From NCBI GenBank assembly GCA_021203185.1, contig JAJQBR010000046.1, forward strand, positions 1 through 45,661: 45,661 nucleotides of DNA. Direction: 5' to 3'. The notes beneath the pieces are model-generated. The model did no database searches and had not been told where the DNA came from. It worked only from the letters and a program-made list of their open reading frames with translations. The translations under genes were made by a program, and so were the position numbers. Each line of letters starts with the position of its first letter. Positions within the stretch are counted from its first letter, which is position 1. This document shows, in pieces, positions 1-7,179 of the stretch. The DNA comes from Clostridiales bacterium (GTDB taxonomy: Bacteria; Bacillota; Clostridia; Oscillospirales; Oscillospiraceae).

Positions 1-552
1 GAGATGTGGGTCACCGAGTCCGGCGACGCCGGCGGCGGCGGCGACACCTGGGCCTCCACCTTCCTGGATGTGTTCCGCACCCTGAACGAGCTGGGCAGCT
101 TCTCCACCGTGACCAGCGGCGTTATCTTCCACAACACCCTGGCCTCCTCCGATTACGGCTTCCTGGCTCGTCAGGTCTTTGACCCCCGGCCCAACTACTT
201 CGCCGTACTGCTGTGGAACCGCCTGATGGGTACGACTGTCTACGACACCGGCGAAGCGGTGCGGGAGGGCGCCCACGTCTACGCCCACAGCCGCAAGGAC
301 GGCAAGCCCGGCGTGGTTTATCTGGTCATCAACACCTCCACCACCGAGGCCACCACCGCCGAGCTGCCCAAAGATGCCCAGCGCTACACCCTGGAAGGAC
401 TGGACGGCAAGCTCCGCGCCACGGTGATGACCCTGAACGGCCAGCCGCTGGTTCTGGGCGAGGGCAACAGCCTGCCCGCCATGGAGCCTGTAGCTCAGAG
501 CGCCGGTCCCATCACCTTCGCCCCCGCCACCTGCACCTTCCTGGTGCTGTAA
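1..552 (+). CDS. Heparanase-like glycoside hydrolase family 79, C-terminal part
   Basis: The reading frame is open from base 1, so the gene begins before the window; 183 codons and a stop are visible. The start of the visible part (WVTESG followed by a glycine run) aligns by eye with the nucleophile region of heparanase-type GH79 enzymes, whose catalytic nucleophile is the Glu of a W-x-x-E-[ST] motif. The end (VMTLNGQPL, then LPAMEP, then a hydrophobic CTFLVL end) matches the C-terminal beta-sandwich of heparanase. GH79 enzymes cleave beta-glucuronides from glycosaminoglycans, arabinogalactan or small conjugates. The substrate cannot be told from this fragment. A terminator follows within 40 bases. 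The family call is fairly secure; the substrate is open. Confidence 0.72.
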   Translation, partial: EMWVTESGDAGGGGDTWASTFLDVFRTLNELGSFSTVTSGVIFHNTLASSDYGFLARQVFDPRPNYFAVLLWNRLMGTTVYDTGEAVREGAHVYAHSRKDGKPGVVYLVINTSTTEATTAELPKDAQRYTLEGLDGKLRATVMTLNGQPLVLGEGNSLPAMEPVAQSAGPITFAPATCTFLVL

Positions 553-587
553 AAGATTCTGACGGCACAAACATAACGTAACCAACA

Positions 588-629
588 AACGAGGTTCGGA
601 GCCTTTCGGGGTTCCGGGCCTCGTTTTTT
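588..629 (+). terminator. Intrinsic terminator after the GH79 gene
   Basis: ACGAGG at 589-594 pairs with CCTCGT at 619-624, with further pairing inside the loop, and a run of six T follows. It lies 36 bases after the GH79 stop codon and reads in the plus direction. Confidence 0.85.
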
Positions 630-699
630 GCTGCCAGGCTGGTCTATTTTCCCCGGTTTTGCATAGGGTTATCCCAGACGAATCAGAGGGAGGCGCGCT

Positions 700-1227
700 A
701 TGGAACAGCTCAAGGAACGGATCCCCATTGCGGAACTCAAACGCTGTCTGCTGCCGTTTGGGGCGGCGCTGCTGCTGGGGGTTGGATTGCACGGGCTGTT
801 CGGCCTTTGGCCCAGCATTTTGACGGAGTTTCTCGCCCCGGTGAACGAGAGCATTTGGGAACACGTCAAAATTATCTTCTGGCCCCTTTTGCTGGTGGAG
901 TTTGCCTTTTATTCCAAAGAGCGGCGCGCTGGCGGTTTGACCGCTGTCCTGCTGTGCTGCGCGGGGATGCTGATTATCGCGTGGAGCTATCATGTGGTGC
1001 TGGGCGGGCGGTTGCTGGCGGTGGATTTGGTGCTATTCGCGGCGACCATCGGCGCCTACTTCCCCCTGCGGCGGTGGCTGCCCGTCCCCCGGGGCAGTCT
1101 CTCCCTGCTGGTGGGGCTGTATATTCTGGCCATTGGTGTGCTGCTGGCGTTTACCCTGACCCCGCCGAGTGGGACACTGTTCAACGACCCCAGTTTGGCG
1201 GATGCCTGGGTGCATCTTAGCTGTTAG
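700..1227 (+). CDS. DUF6512-type integral membrane protein
   Basis: 175 codons encode a small membrane protein with about five hydrophobic segments. Residues near 45-55 contain PVNESIWEH, a motif I associate with the DUF6512 family of Bacillota, whose function is unknown. The ATG at 700 has a clear GGGAGG ribosome binding site 9 bases upstream. The last codons are odd: the reading frame runs into the left arm of a dispersed repeat, and the final AGC TGT TAG (Ser-Cys-stop) is repeat sequence, so the native C-terminus has probably been replaced. No operon partner is evident. The family call rests on memory of the motif. Confidence 0.7.
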   Translation: MEQLKERIPIAELKRCLLPFGAALLLGVGLHGLFGLWPSILTEFLAPVNESIWEHVKIIFWPLLLVEFAFYSKERRAGGLTAVLLCCAGMLIIAWSYHVVLGGRLLAVDLVLFAATIGAYFPLRRWLPVPRGSLSLLVGLYILAIGVLLAFTLTPPSGTLFNDPSLADAWVHLSC

Positions 1228-1393
1228 CTGTTGGCTTTTAGCTCTTAGTTTGGCGGTGCCTGGTTTTACGCGCTGCGCTTTGGGTTTACACGCTTTGCAA
1301 ACGGCTGTCTTTGCTCATCGCTTTCACTTTAAGCTATACGCTTTCGTGTGGAACTGCCTGACTAACAGCTAATGGCTAATAGCTAAAAGCTAA
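1217..1393 (-). repeat. Heptamer-armed dispersed repeat, copy A
   Basis: About 177 bp. The left arm is a tandem of TTAGCTG-like heptamers (1217-1257); the right arm holds the complementary GCTAATA/GCTAAAA heptamers (about 1363-1393), so the ends form an imperfect inverted repeat. Read on the minus strand, the middle resembles copies B-D, for example CCGTTTGCAAAG and AGCGCAGCGCGTAA. It overlaps the last 11 bases of the DUF6512 gene and ends 12 bases before the hypB promoter. Confidence 0.75.
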
Positions 1394-1405
1394 ATCATAA
1401 ACATC

Positions 1406-1434
1406 TTGTGTTTTCTGCGTTCCGGTGATATAAT
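1406..1434 (+). promoter_or_regulatory. Promoter for hypB
   Basis: TTGTGT (1406-1411), a 17-base spacer and TATAAT (1429-1434) form a good sigma-A type promoter 50 bases upstream of the hypB start. Confidence 0.7.
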
Positions 1435-1484
1435 GAATCGAATTTTAACGAGCGGTTCCCACGGAACCCTATGGAGGCGGAACA

Positions 1485-2147
1485 ATGGAAATCAAGGTCG
1501 TCAAGCAGGTCATGGAGTGGAACGAGGACGTCAGCCAGGCGGTCAAGGACCTGCTGACGGAGAAGCAGGTCTGTCTGGTCAACGTGATGGGTTCCCCCGG
1601 CGCGGGGAAAACCAACCTGATCATGGGCCTCATCCGGGCGCTGTCCCCCCGCTACCGGGTGGGCGTTATCGAGGGCGACATCGCCGGGCAGATTGACGCG
1701 GAAACCATGCAGGGCATGGGCGTCCCCTGTGTCCAGCTCCAGACCCAGGGGGCCTGCCACATCGAGGCCATGTCCATCCAGAACATCCTGCCCCTGTTCT
1801 CCCTGGACGATTTGGACGTGATTTTCGTGGAGAACATCGGCAACCTGGTCTGCCCTGCCGAGTTCAACATCGGCGAGGATTTCCGGGTGGCAGTGCTGTC
1901 CATCCCAGAGGGGGATGACAAGGTGGAGAAATACCCCCTGATGTTCGCCACCTGCGACGGGCTGGTGCTGCACAAGTACGATATGCTCCCCTACTTCGAC
2001 TTCGACCCCCAGCGAGTGACGGACAACGCCAAAGGCGTAAATCCCAACGTCCGGGTGTTCCCGGTGTCCTCCCGCACCGGCGAGGGCATGGAGCCGTTCG
2101 TGGCCTGGCTGACGGGCAAGGTGGAGGAAAAGCTGGGGAAAGCGTGA
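1485..2147 (+). CDS. hypB: Hydrogenase/nickel-enzyme maturation GTPase HypB
   Basis: 220 residues. HypB is a cytoplasmic SIMIBI-class GTPase that, with HypA, delivers nickel to [NiFe]-hydrogenase precursors. A P-loop GSPGAGKT lies at residues 36-43. Cys91-His92 (GACHIEA) and Cys123 (NLVCPA) have the same spacing as the metal site at the dimer interface of known HypB proteins. The N-terminal His-rich nickel store seen in some HypB is absent. The ATG at 1485 follows GGAGG at a proper distance. The gene stands alone between its own promoter and a terminator, with no hypA, hypC-F or hydrogenase genes nearby, so its partners must be elsewhere. The assignment is firm; the client enzyme is unknown. 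Confidence 0.93.
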   Translation: MEIKVVKQVMEWNEDVSQAVKDLLTEKQVCLVNVMGSPGAGKTNLIMGLIRALSPRYRVGVIEGDIAGQIDAETMQGMGVPCVQLQTQGACHIEAMSIQNILPLFSLDDLDVIFVENIGNLVCPAEFNIGEDFRVAVLSIPEGDDKVEKYPLMFATCDGLVLHKYDMLPYFDFDPQRVTDNAKGVNPNVRVFPVSSRTGEGMEPFVAWLTGKVEEKLGKA

Positions 2148-2150
2148 TAA

Positions 2151-2185
2151 TGGCTAGTGGTTAGTGACTAGTGGCTAGTGGCTAG
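2151..2185. repeat. Five tandem TGGCTAG-like heptamers
   Basis: TGGCTAG, TGGTTAG, TGACTAG, TGGCTAG, TGGCTAG follow one another without gaps, starting 3 bases after the hypB stop codon. They resemble the heptamers in the arms of the larger dispersed repeats, but no core or opposite arm is present. Confidence 0.8.
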
Positions 2186-2210
2186 AGCAAAACAGCGAAA
2201 CACGAAAAAT

Positions 2211-2255
2211 GCGAGCCATACCCGGCGGAAGTGCCTGGCATGGCTCGCTTTCTCG
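2211..2255. terminator. Bidirectional terminator between hypB and cysE
   Basis: GCGAGCCAT (2211-2219) pairs with ATGGCTCGC (2240-2248). On the minus strand the stem is followed by ATTTTTCG, a good terminator tail for cysE; on the plus strand TTTCTCGTT follows, which may serve hypB. Confidence 0.8.
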
Positions 2256-2267
2256 TTACATATCCTC

Positions 2268-3212
2268 TTAAATTTCGTAGGTCCAATACTCGCTCTGGTC
2301 AGTGACATAAAACTCGTCCGGCTTATACAGCAGTTCCGGATTTCGGATGCTGACCCGCGTATGAGCGGGAACCGACTGGGTGATGAAGGCGTTGCCGCCG
2401 ATGATGCAGCCCTTGCCAATGACCGTCTCGCCCCCTAGGATGGAGGCGTTGGAGTAGATGGTCACGTCGTCCTCGATGGTGGGGTGGCGCTTGACGTTGC
2501 GCAGGCCCTGGCCCGCTCTGGTCGACAGGCCGCCCAGGGTGACGCCCTGGTAGATTTTCACCCGGTCGCCGATGGTGGTGGTCTCCCCGATGACCACGCC
2601 GGTACCGTGGTCAATGAAGAAATACCGCCCAATAGTGGCCCCGGGGTGGATGTCGATGCCGGTCTGCCCATGTGCGTGTTCAGTCATAATGCGGGGGATC
2701 AGCGGCACTTTCAGCAGGTGCAGCTCGTGGGCCAGCCGGTTGACCATGATGGCGTAGAAGCCGGGATAGGAGAAGATGATCTCGTCGGTGTTAAAGGCGG
2801 CGGGATCCCCCTCGAAGCCCGCCTGGATGTCCATTTTCAGGTAGTCCCGCAGCCGGGGCAGGGTGTCGAGAAACTGCTCGGTCAGCCCCGCAGCCACTTC
2901 TTTTCGCTCCCGCTTGGGCAAATCGGCGTAGTCCTCGCTGTGGAGCAGGGCCAGGGTAATCTGGTCGGTCAGGTCGGTGTAGACCTCCTCCACCAGCCCG
3001 CCCAGCTCGTACTTGACAGCGAATTCGCTGACCTTTTTTCTGCCGAAATGGGCGGGAAAGAGGATGATTTGCAGCTTTTCCAGAATCCCGATGATAACGC
3101 GCTTGTCAGGCTGCAAATGGATGGACAGATTTTTCAGCCGATGCTCTCCCTCCGCGTCGGCCACGATATAGTCCACAATGCCTTTGATTTTGGACTCCAT
3201 ATCCGCAGACAT
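2268..3212 (-). CDS. cysE: Serine O-acetyltransferase, EpsC/CysE type
   Basis: 314 residues. It transfers acetyl from acetyl-CoA to L-serine, the first step of cysteine synthesis in the cytoplasm. An alpha-helical N-terminal domain of about 170 residues is followed by a left-handed beta-helix with hexapeptide repeats; the active-site region is DIHPGATIGRYFFIDHGTG. It has the longer N-terminal domain typical of EpsC-type enzymes of anaerobes. The ATG at 3212 follows GGGAGG by 8 bases. A consensus promoter lies about 75 bases upstream and a bidirectional terminator follows. No cysK is adjacent. No T-box-like leader is seen in the short 5' region. Confidence 0.93.
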   Translation of the reverse strand: MSADMESKIKGIVDYIVADAEGEHRLKNLSIHLQPDKRVIIGILEKLQIILFPAHFGRKKVSEFAVKYELGGLVEEVYTDLTDQITLALLHSEDYADLPKRERKEVAAGLTEQFLDTLPRLRDYLKMDIQAGFEGDPAAFNTDEIIFSYPGFYAIMVNRLAHELHLLKVPLIPRIMTEHAHGQTGIDIHPGATIGRYFFIDHGTGVVIGETTTIGDRVKIYQGVTLGGLSTRAGQGLRNVKRHPTIEDDVTIYSNASILGGETVIGKGCIIGGNAFITQSVPAHTRVSIRNPELLYKPDEFYVTDQSEYWTYEI

Positions 3213-3286
3213 AGGAACGACCTCCCTTGAACGGCGCCGGAGAACCGACCTGCGGCTCCCCTCCCGTACTCATTGCTATTGTTATG

Positions 3287-3315
3287 ATTATATGCGGTTT
3301 CCTGTGTTTTGTCAA
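3287..3315 (-). promoter_or_regulatory. Consensus promoter for cysE
   Basis: On the minus strand TTGACA (3315-3310), a 17-base spacer and TATAAT (3292-3287) give a perfect sigma-A promoter. The transcript leader would be about 70 bases. Confidence 0.88.
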
Positions 3316-3389
3316 CTGGTTTTACAAGTAGGTTAATGGGTAATTACTGTTTTACCCCGTGATTGCCCGCAGGAAACGGCATTTTCAGG

Positions 3390-3419
3390 TGGACAAATGA
3401 GGAGTAGGAATGTTACAAT
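3390..3419 (+). promoter_or_regulatory. Promoter for ruvX operon
   Basis: TGGACA (3390-3395), an 18-base spacer and TACAAT (3414-3419), ending 29 bases before the ruvX start. It is divergent from the cysE promoter. Confidence 0.6.
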
Positions 3420-3448
3420 AGAACGCAGAACGACAGGAGGGAACGCCC

Positions 3449-3889
3449 ATGCGCATTATGGCCATTGATTACGGAGACGCCCGAACGGGAGTCGCCATCT
3501 CCGACCCCACAGGGCTTCTGGCCGGCTACACCACCGTCATCTCCAGCCGGAAACAGGAGATTGTAGTGGAGCAGCTGCTGAACCTGATTGCAGAGCATCG
3601 GGTGGACGAGCTGGTGCTGGGCTACCCCAAAAATATGAACGACACCTGCGGGGAGCGGGCCGCCAAGAGCGAGGCGCTGGCGACAGTCCTGCGGCAGCAA
3701 ACCGGTCTGCCTCTGACCCTGTGGGACGAGCGGTTGACCACTGTGGACGCCCACCGCATCCTGTCGGAAAACGGACGCCGGGGCAAAAAGCGGAAACAGA
3801 CGGTGGACGCGGTAGCGGCCACGCTGATTCTGGAAGGATACCTGGGCCGCAGGCGCAACCAGAGAGAACGGGAGGAAACCCAATTATGA
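3449..3889 (+). CDS. ruvX: Putative pre-16S rRNA nuclease / Holliday junction resolvase-like RuvX (YqgF)
   Basis: 146 residues with an RNase H-like fold. The family is implicated in 5' maturation of 16S rRNA and was earlier proposed as a Holliday junction resolvase. Visible motifs are IDYGDARTG near the N-terminus (first catalytic Asp), LVLGYPKNM in the middle, the WDERLTT motif near residue 92 and a late Asp in the KQTVDAVAA helix. The start has a good AGGAGG site. The stop overlaps the next start (ATGA), so the downstream DUF1292 gene is translationally coupled, an arrangement common in Firmicutes. Confidence 0.93.
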   Translation: MRIMAIDYGDARTGVAISDPTGLLAGYTTVISSRKQEIVVEQLLNLIAEHRVDELVLGYPKNMNDTCGERAAKSEALATVLRQQTGLPLTLWDERLTTVDAHRILSENGRRGKKRKQTVDAVAATLILEGYLGRRRNQREREETQL

Positions 3890-4185
3890 TGCTGGACACG
3901 AACGACAACAAGGTGCTACTGAACCTGGAGGACCCATTTGGCCGCGTACAGGTCTACGAGCTGCTGGACATGGTGGAGTACAACCGGGAAGCCTTTGGCG
4001 TTTTCCTGCCCGCCGATGACCACGAGGGGGATGTGGCCATCCTCCGGCTGGTGGGCAAGGACGACCAGAAGGCGGAGAGCTACGCTCCGGTCAACGACGA
4101 GGATTTGGAGCAGGCGGTCTTTGACCTGTTTCAAATCAAGAACCTGGACGCCTTCGACTTCGGCGCGTCCGGCTTTGAACTGTGA
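3886..4185 (+). CDS. DUF1292 (YrzB-like) acidic protein
   Basis: 99 residues, strongly acidic, beginning MMLDTNDNKVLLNLED. It resembles the DUF1292/YrzB family, which sits directly after ruvX in many Firmicutes and has no known function. The chosen start, ATG at 3886, overlaps the ruvX stop codon and has GGGAGG 10 bases upstream; an ATG at 3889 is equally possible. It is followed after 12 bases by the lyxose isomerase gene, so the three genes probably share a transcript. Confidence 0.75.
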   Translation: MMLDTNDNKVLLNLEDPFGRVQVYELLDMVEYNREAFGVFLPADDHEGDVAILRLVGKDDQKAESYAPVNDEDLEQAVFDLFQIKNLDAFDFGASGFEL

Positions 4186-4197
4186 CGGGGGAAGAAC

Positions 4198-4887
4198 ATG
4201 AAACGCAGCGAAATCAACCGGGCGCTCCGGGAAATGGAGGCCATGTGTGCGCGGGAGCATTGCTATCTCCCGCCCTTCTGCCACTTCACCCCGGAGGAGT
4301 GGCAAACAAAGGGCCACGAGTACGATGAGGTTCGGGACTGTATGCTGGGCTGGGACATCACCGACTACGGCAGTGGCAACTTCGACAAAATCGGCTTCTC
4401 CCTCATCACCATCCGCAACGGCAACCGCGCTATGCCGGAGCGTTACCCCAAGGTCTACGCGGAAAAGCTGCTCTACCTGAAGGAAGGGCAGTATTCCCCG
4501 AACCACTTCCACTGGTACAAGACCGAGGATATCATCAACCGGGGCGGCGGCAACGTCCTCATCCGAGTGTACAACTCTCTCCCCGACGAGGAGATGGATG
4601 TTAGCAACCCGGTGACGGTGCATTGTGACGGGCGCACGTTCACTGTCCCCGCTGGGACGCAAATCCGCCTGACACCGGGTGAGAGCATCCATATCCAGCA
4701 GCGGCTGTACCACGACTTCACCGTGGAGCCGGGGACGGGGGCGGTGCTGCTGGGCGAGGTCAGCCAGTGCAACGACGACAACACCGACAACCGCTTTAAC
4801 CCGCCTGTCGGACGGTTCCCCACCATCGAGGAGGATGAGCCGCCCTATCGTCTGCTGTGCGGCGAGTATCCGCAAGCGAGCTGTTAG
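4198..4887 (+). CDS. D-lyxose ketol-isomerase (cupin type)
   Basis: 229 residues. It matches the cupin D-lyxose/D-mannose isomerase family, which interconverts D-lyxose with D-xylulose and, in some members, D-mannose with D-fructose, using a divalent metal. Likely metal ligands are His103 and His105 (NHFHWYKTED), Glu110 and His172 (LYHDF). GWDITDYGSG (51-60) and a late NDDNTDNRFNPPVGRFP motif are also typical. The last codons AGC TGT TAG come from the left arm of repeat B, so the original C-terminus was probably altered. It lies behind ruvX and DUF1292, an association I cannot explain functionally. No sugar transporter or kinase is adjacent. Confidence 0.87.
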   Translation: MKRSEINRALREMEAMCAREHCYLPPFCHFTPEEWQTKGHEYDEVRDCMLGWDITDYGSGNFDKIGFSLITIRNGNRAMPERYPKVYAEKLLYLKEGQYSPNHFHWYKTEDIINRGGGNVLIRVYNSLPDEEMDVSNPVTVHCDGRTFTVPAGTQIRLTPGESIHIQQRLYHDFTVEPGTGAVLLGEVSQCNDDNTDNRFNPPVGRFPTIEEDEPPYRLLCGEYPQASC

Positions 4888-5047
4888 CTGTTAGCCATTA
4901 GTTACGTGTTGCCAGTCCAAAGCGTACATCTAAAAAGGACGCTGAGAACGAGGCCAGCCGTTCGTAAAGCAATGCAATCGGTAATCGCAGCACGCAAGAA
5001 CAAAGCACCACAAAGCTAAGAGCTAAGAGCTAAAAGCTAACGGCTAA
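4879..5047 (+). repeat. Heptamer-armed dispersed repeat, copy B
   Basis: About 169 bp between two convergent genes. The left arm is AGCTG followed by TTAGCTG, TTAGCCA and TTAGTTA. The right arm is a tandem of GCTAAGA/GCTAAAA/GCTAACG heptamers. The core shares TGCCAGTC, CTAAAAAGGA, GCTGAGAAC and CCGTTCGTAAAG-like blocks with copies C and D. The arms contain the stop codons of both flanking genes. Confidence 0.82.
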
Positions 5048-5597
5048 CAATCGCGTCATATCGGCGGTTGAGCAGCTTCCAGATGATTCCGCTGCCTACG
5101 AATCCCACCAAACACCCGGCCAATACATCTGTGGGGTAATGAACGCCCACATAGAGCCGGGAGAAGGCCATCAGTGTTGCCAGCGCCAGCGTCACCCACC
5201 GCAGCCACCGGAACCTCCGCTCTTTCAGGCCCATCCAGTAGGTGTGGGCCGCCGCGAAGGAGGAGCAGGCATGGCCCGATGGGAAGGAATAAGAGGTGGG
5301 CTGTTTCACCAGCGTGGTCAATTCCGGGATAACCCAGAAGGGCCGGGACCGCTGCATCAGTTCCTTCAAAATCAGGTCGTTGAAGATATAACACAGCAGC
5401 AGGGCCAGCAGCGCCATCCACCCCGCCTTGCGGGTGTCGGGCCGGAACAGGAGCAGCACGGAGAGAATGATCCACATGGTTCCGCAGCCGCCGAAAATGG
5501 TCAGGGGGATCAGAAACAGGGACAGCGGGGCGCAGCGCAAATGCTCCTGCAAAAAGAGCAAAACGCTCCCGTCTAGCTGCTGAAACAAAGCGAACAT
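5037..5597 (-). CDS. PAP2-family membrane phosphatase
   Basis: 186 residues with about five transmembrane segments. The three phosphatase motifs are visible: KELMQRSRP (K-x6-RP), PSGH in SFPSGHACSS, and SRLYVGVHYPTD (SR-x5-H-x3-D). Such enzymes dephosphorylate undecaprenyl pyrophosphate or lipid phosphates at the outer face of the membrane; undecaprenyl-pyrophosphate phosphatase (BcrC-like) is plausible but unproven. I chose the ATG at 5597 because AGGAGG precedes it at a normal distance; an upstream ATG at 5639 lacks a site. The stop codon, in GTT AGC CGT TAG, lies in the right arm of repeat B. Confidence 0.88.
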   Translation of the reverse strand: MFALFQQLDGSVLLFLQEHLRCAPLSLFLIPLTIFGGCGTMWIILSVLLLFRPDTRKAGWMALLALLLCYIFNDLILKELMQRSRPFWVIPELTTLVKQPTSYSFPSGHACSSFAAAHTYWMGLKERRFRWLRWVTLALATLMAFSRLYVGVHYPTDVLAGCLVGFVGSGIIWKLLNRRYDAIVSR

Positions 5598-5704
5598 ACA
5601 CGACCTCCTGAAAAAACATCGTAAAACAACTGACGACATGATACAACAGGGCAGGCCCCCCTGTCTATTCCAATTTGCTTTTCGTTTACAAAAAATTTAC
5701 CTAC

Positions 5705-5901
5705 GGAAGCTCTGATTAAATGGCCCTGGATGGCTGGGCGAGCAGATTTTGCGCAAATCGAGGCGTAAAATTGCAGAAATACTTTGTGTATTTTAAGATT
5801 TTACAACGACAGGGAGGAGCGCAGCTCCGGAAGTGCCCTTGCGGCAAGAGTTGCACGAAATATGCCATCCAGACGCCGGGAGTTATTTAAGCAGAGTTTC
5901 C
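5705..5901. mobile_element. MITE-like element 1
   Basis: 197 bp without a gene. The ends form an imperfect inverted repeat: GGAAGCTCTGATTAAATGG at the left and, on the other strand, GGAAACTCTGCTTAAATAAC at the right. The inside contains a 48-base core (5761-5808) that matches the core of the element at 14855-15097 at 41 of 48 positions. No clear target duplication is seen. It ends 22 bases before the glycosyltransferase start and may carry or displace that gene's promoter. Confidence 0.65.
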
Positions 5902-5923
5902 CAACATTGCGAGGTGCTGTCCT

Positions 5924-7024
5924 ATGGCTCAAATCATCTGCGTCTCCCCTTCCCACTGGGGCGAGGAACCGAATCGGGTCGGGAACCTGGTGCGGTGGCT
6001 TCCACAGGCGGAGGTGCTGTTTTTTGAGCCTGCTCAGTCCCGGTTTTCCAGTCTGCGCCGCCCCAGGGAGGGCGGCAGGGTGGCGGAACAGGTGCTGGCC
6101 TTCACCCTGCCCGCCAGCGTCCCCGCCAACGAGGAGGCCCCCACCCGCATTGCCCGGCGGAGCCGACAGAACGCCGCTTTTATCCGCCAGTGCATGGCGG
6201 AACACGGCTTTGACCGTTCGGTGCTGTGGCTCCGCTGTCCCGATCAGGTAGAATTGGCCTTTCTATTGCCGGAGTGCGGTGGGCTGATTTACGACTGCGA
6301 CCGGAACTGGCCCCAGTTCCCCCCCGAATGGGAGGCATCGCTGGCCGGAGAAGCGGACGTGGTCTTTGCCGCCTCAGAGCAGTTGCAGGACCGGATGAGC
6401 CAGTACAGCGACAACGTGGCCCTGTTACCCAACGGGGTGGACTACCCGCTGTTCTCCCAGGCCGCCGCAGCGTATCCCACCGCCCCAGCAGATTTGTCCC
6501 GCATCCCTCAGCCGATTTTTGGCTATCTGGGCCGGGTGGACGATTTCACTCAGCTTGGCCCCGCCTATCAGGCCGCCGCAGCTCATCCGGAGTGGAGCTT
6601 TGTGTTCGTTGGCCCCATCTCCCGGCAGAACCCCGGCTATTCGACCATGCGCAAGCAGAAAAACGTGTTCTTCCTGGGCGAGAAATCCCTCCCCTCTCTG
6701 TCCCGGTATCTGGCGGGCTTCGATGTGTGCTTCACGTTGCTGGACGAGAGGAACCCCGCGCCGCCCCTGGCCTCGGAGCAGCTTTACCAGTATCTGGCCT
6801 CCGGCAAGCCGATTGTAACCATGCTCTCCGGGAACGGCGAACCCTTCTACGCCGATGTGGTGTACACTTCCCATTTCGACATCGAATTTGTCAGCGCCTG
6901 CGCCCTGGCGCTGGAGGAGGACGGCAACGCCTTCGCCCGGCGGCGCACCGCCTACGCCGCCGCCGCCGACTGGCGGCTGCGGGGCCGCTACCTGGCCCAG
7001 ATGTTCGACGCTAACGGATTTTGA
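5924..7024 (+). CDS. Glycosyltransferase, TuaH-like
   Basis: 366 residues with a GT-B layout. An N-terminal Rossmann-like half contains YDCDRNWPQF near residues 122-131. The VALLPNGVDYPLF linker is typical of retaining GT4/TuaH-like enzymes. The C-terminal half has FGYLGRVDDF, VFVGP, NVFFLG and a donor-site region around PLASEQLYQYLASGKPIV with the expected Glu. Such enzymes add a sugar to cell-wall or exopolysaccharide precursors in the cytoplasm. No other polysaccharide gene is adjacent, so the acceptor is unknown. The start at ATG 5924 has GAGGTG 7 bases upstream. The gene begins directly after MITE-like element 1. Confidence 0.75.
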   Translation: MAQIICVSPSHWGEEPNRVGNLVRWLPQAEVLFFEPAQSRFSSLRRPREGGRVAEQVLAFTLPASVPANEEAPTRIARRSRQNAAFIRQCMAEHGFDRSVLWLRCPDQVELAFLLPECGGLIYDCDRNWPQFPPEWEASLAGEADVVFAASEQLQDRMSQYSDNVALLPNGVDYPLFSQAAAAYPTAPADLSRIPQPIFGYLGRVDDFTQLGPAYQAAAAHPEWSFVFVGPISRQNPGYSTMRKQKNVFFLGEKSLPSLSRYLAGFDVCFTLLDERNPAPPLASEQLYQYLASGKPIVTMLSGNGEPFYADVVYTSHFDIEFVSACALALEEDGNAFARRRTAYAAAADWRLRGRYLAQMFDANGF

Positions 7025-7073
7025 CAGAGCGCCGCAGTCCTCTCTCCTGTTCGTTCTCCCACATTCAAGCGAA

Positions 7074-7120
7074 ACGCTCAACAAGGCCGCCGTTTTTTCG
7101 GCGGCGGTTGTTCAAGCGTA
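7074..7120. terminator. Long hairpin after the glycosyltransferase gene
   Basis: ACGCT, AACAA and CCGCCG on the left pair with CGGCGG, TTGTT and AGCGT on the right, around a loop of six T. No U-rich tail follows on either side, so termination efficiency is uncertain. Confidence 0.45.
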
Positions 7121-7149
7121 CAAAGTTGAACAAAGCCCCCTCTCTCCCC

Positions 7150-7178
7150 TTGAAAAGCCGCTGTTTTTGGGATAAACT
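7150..7178 (+). promoter_or_regulatory. Promoter of the purE operon
   Basis: TTGAAA (7150-7155), a 17-base spacer and TAAACT (7173-7178). It leaves a leader of about 220 bases before purE. Confidence 0.6.
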
Positions 7179-7179
7179 A

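Noticed and set aside
3213-3448. T-box or SAM riboswitch for cysE
   Set aside because: The promoter leaves only about 70 bases of leader, too short, with no T-box sequence.
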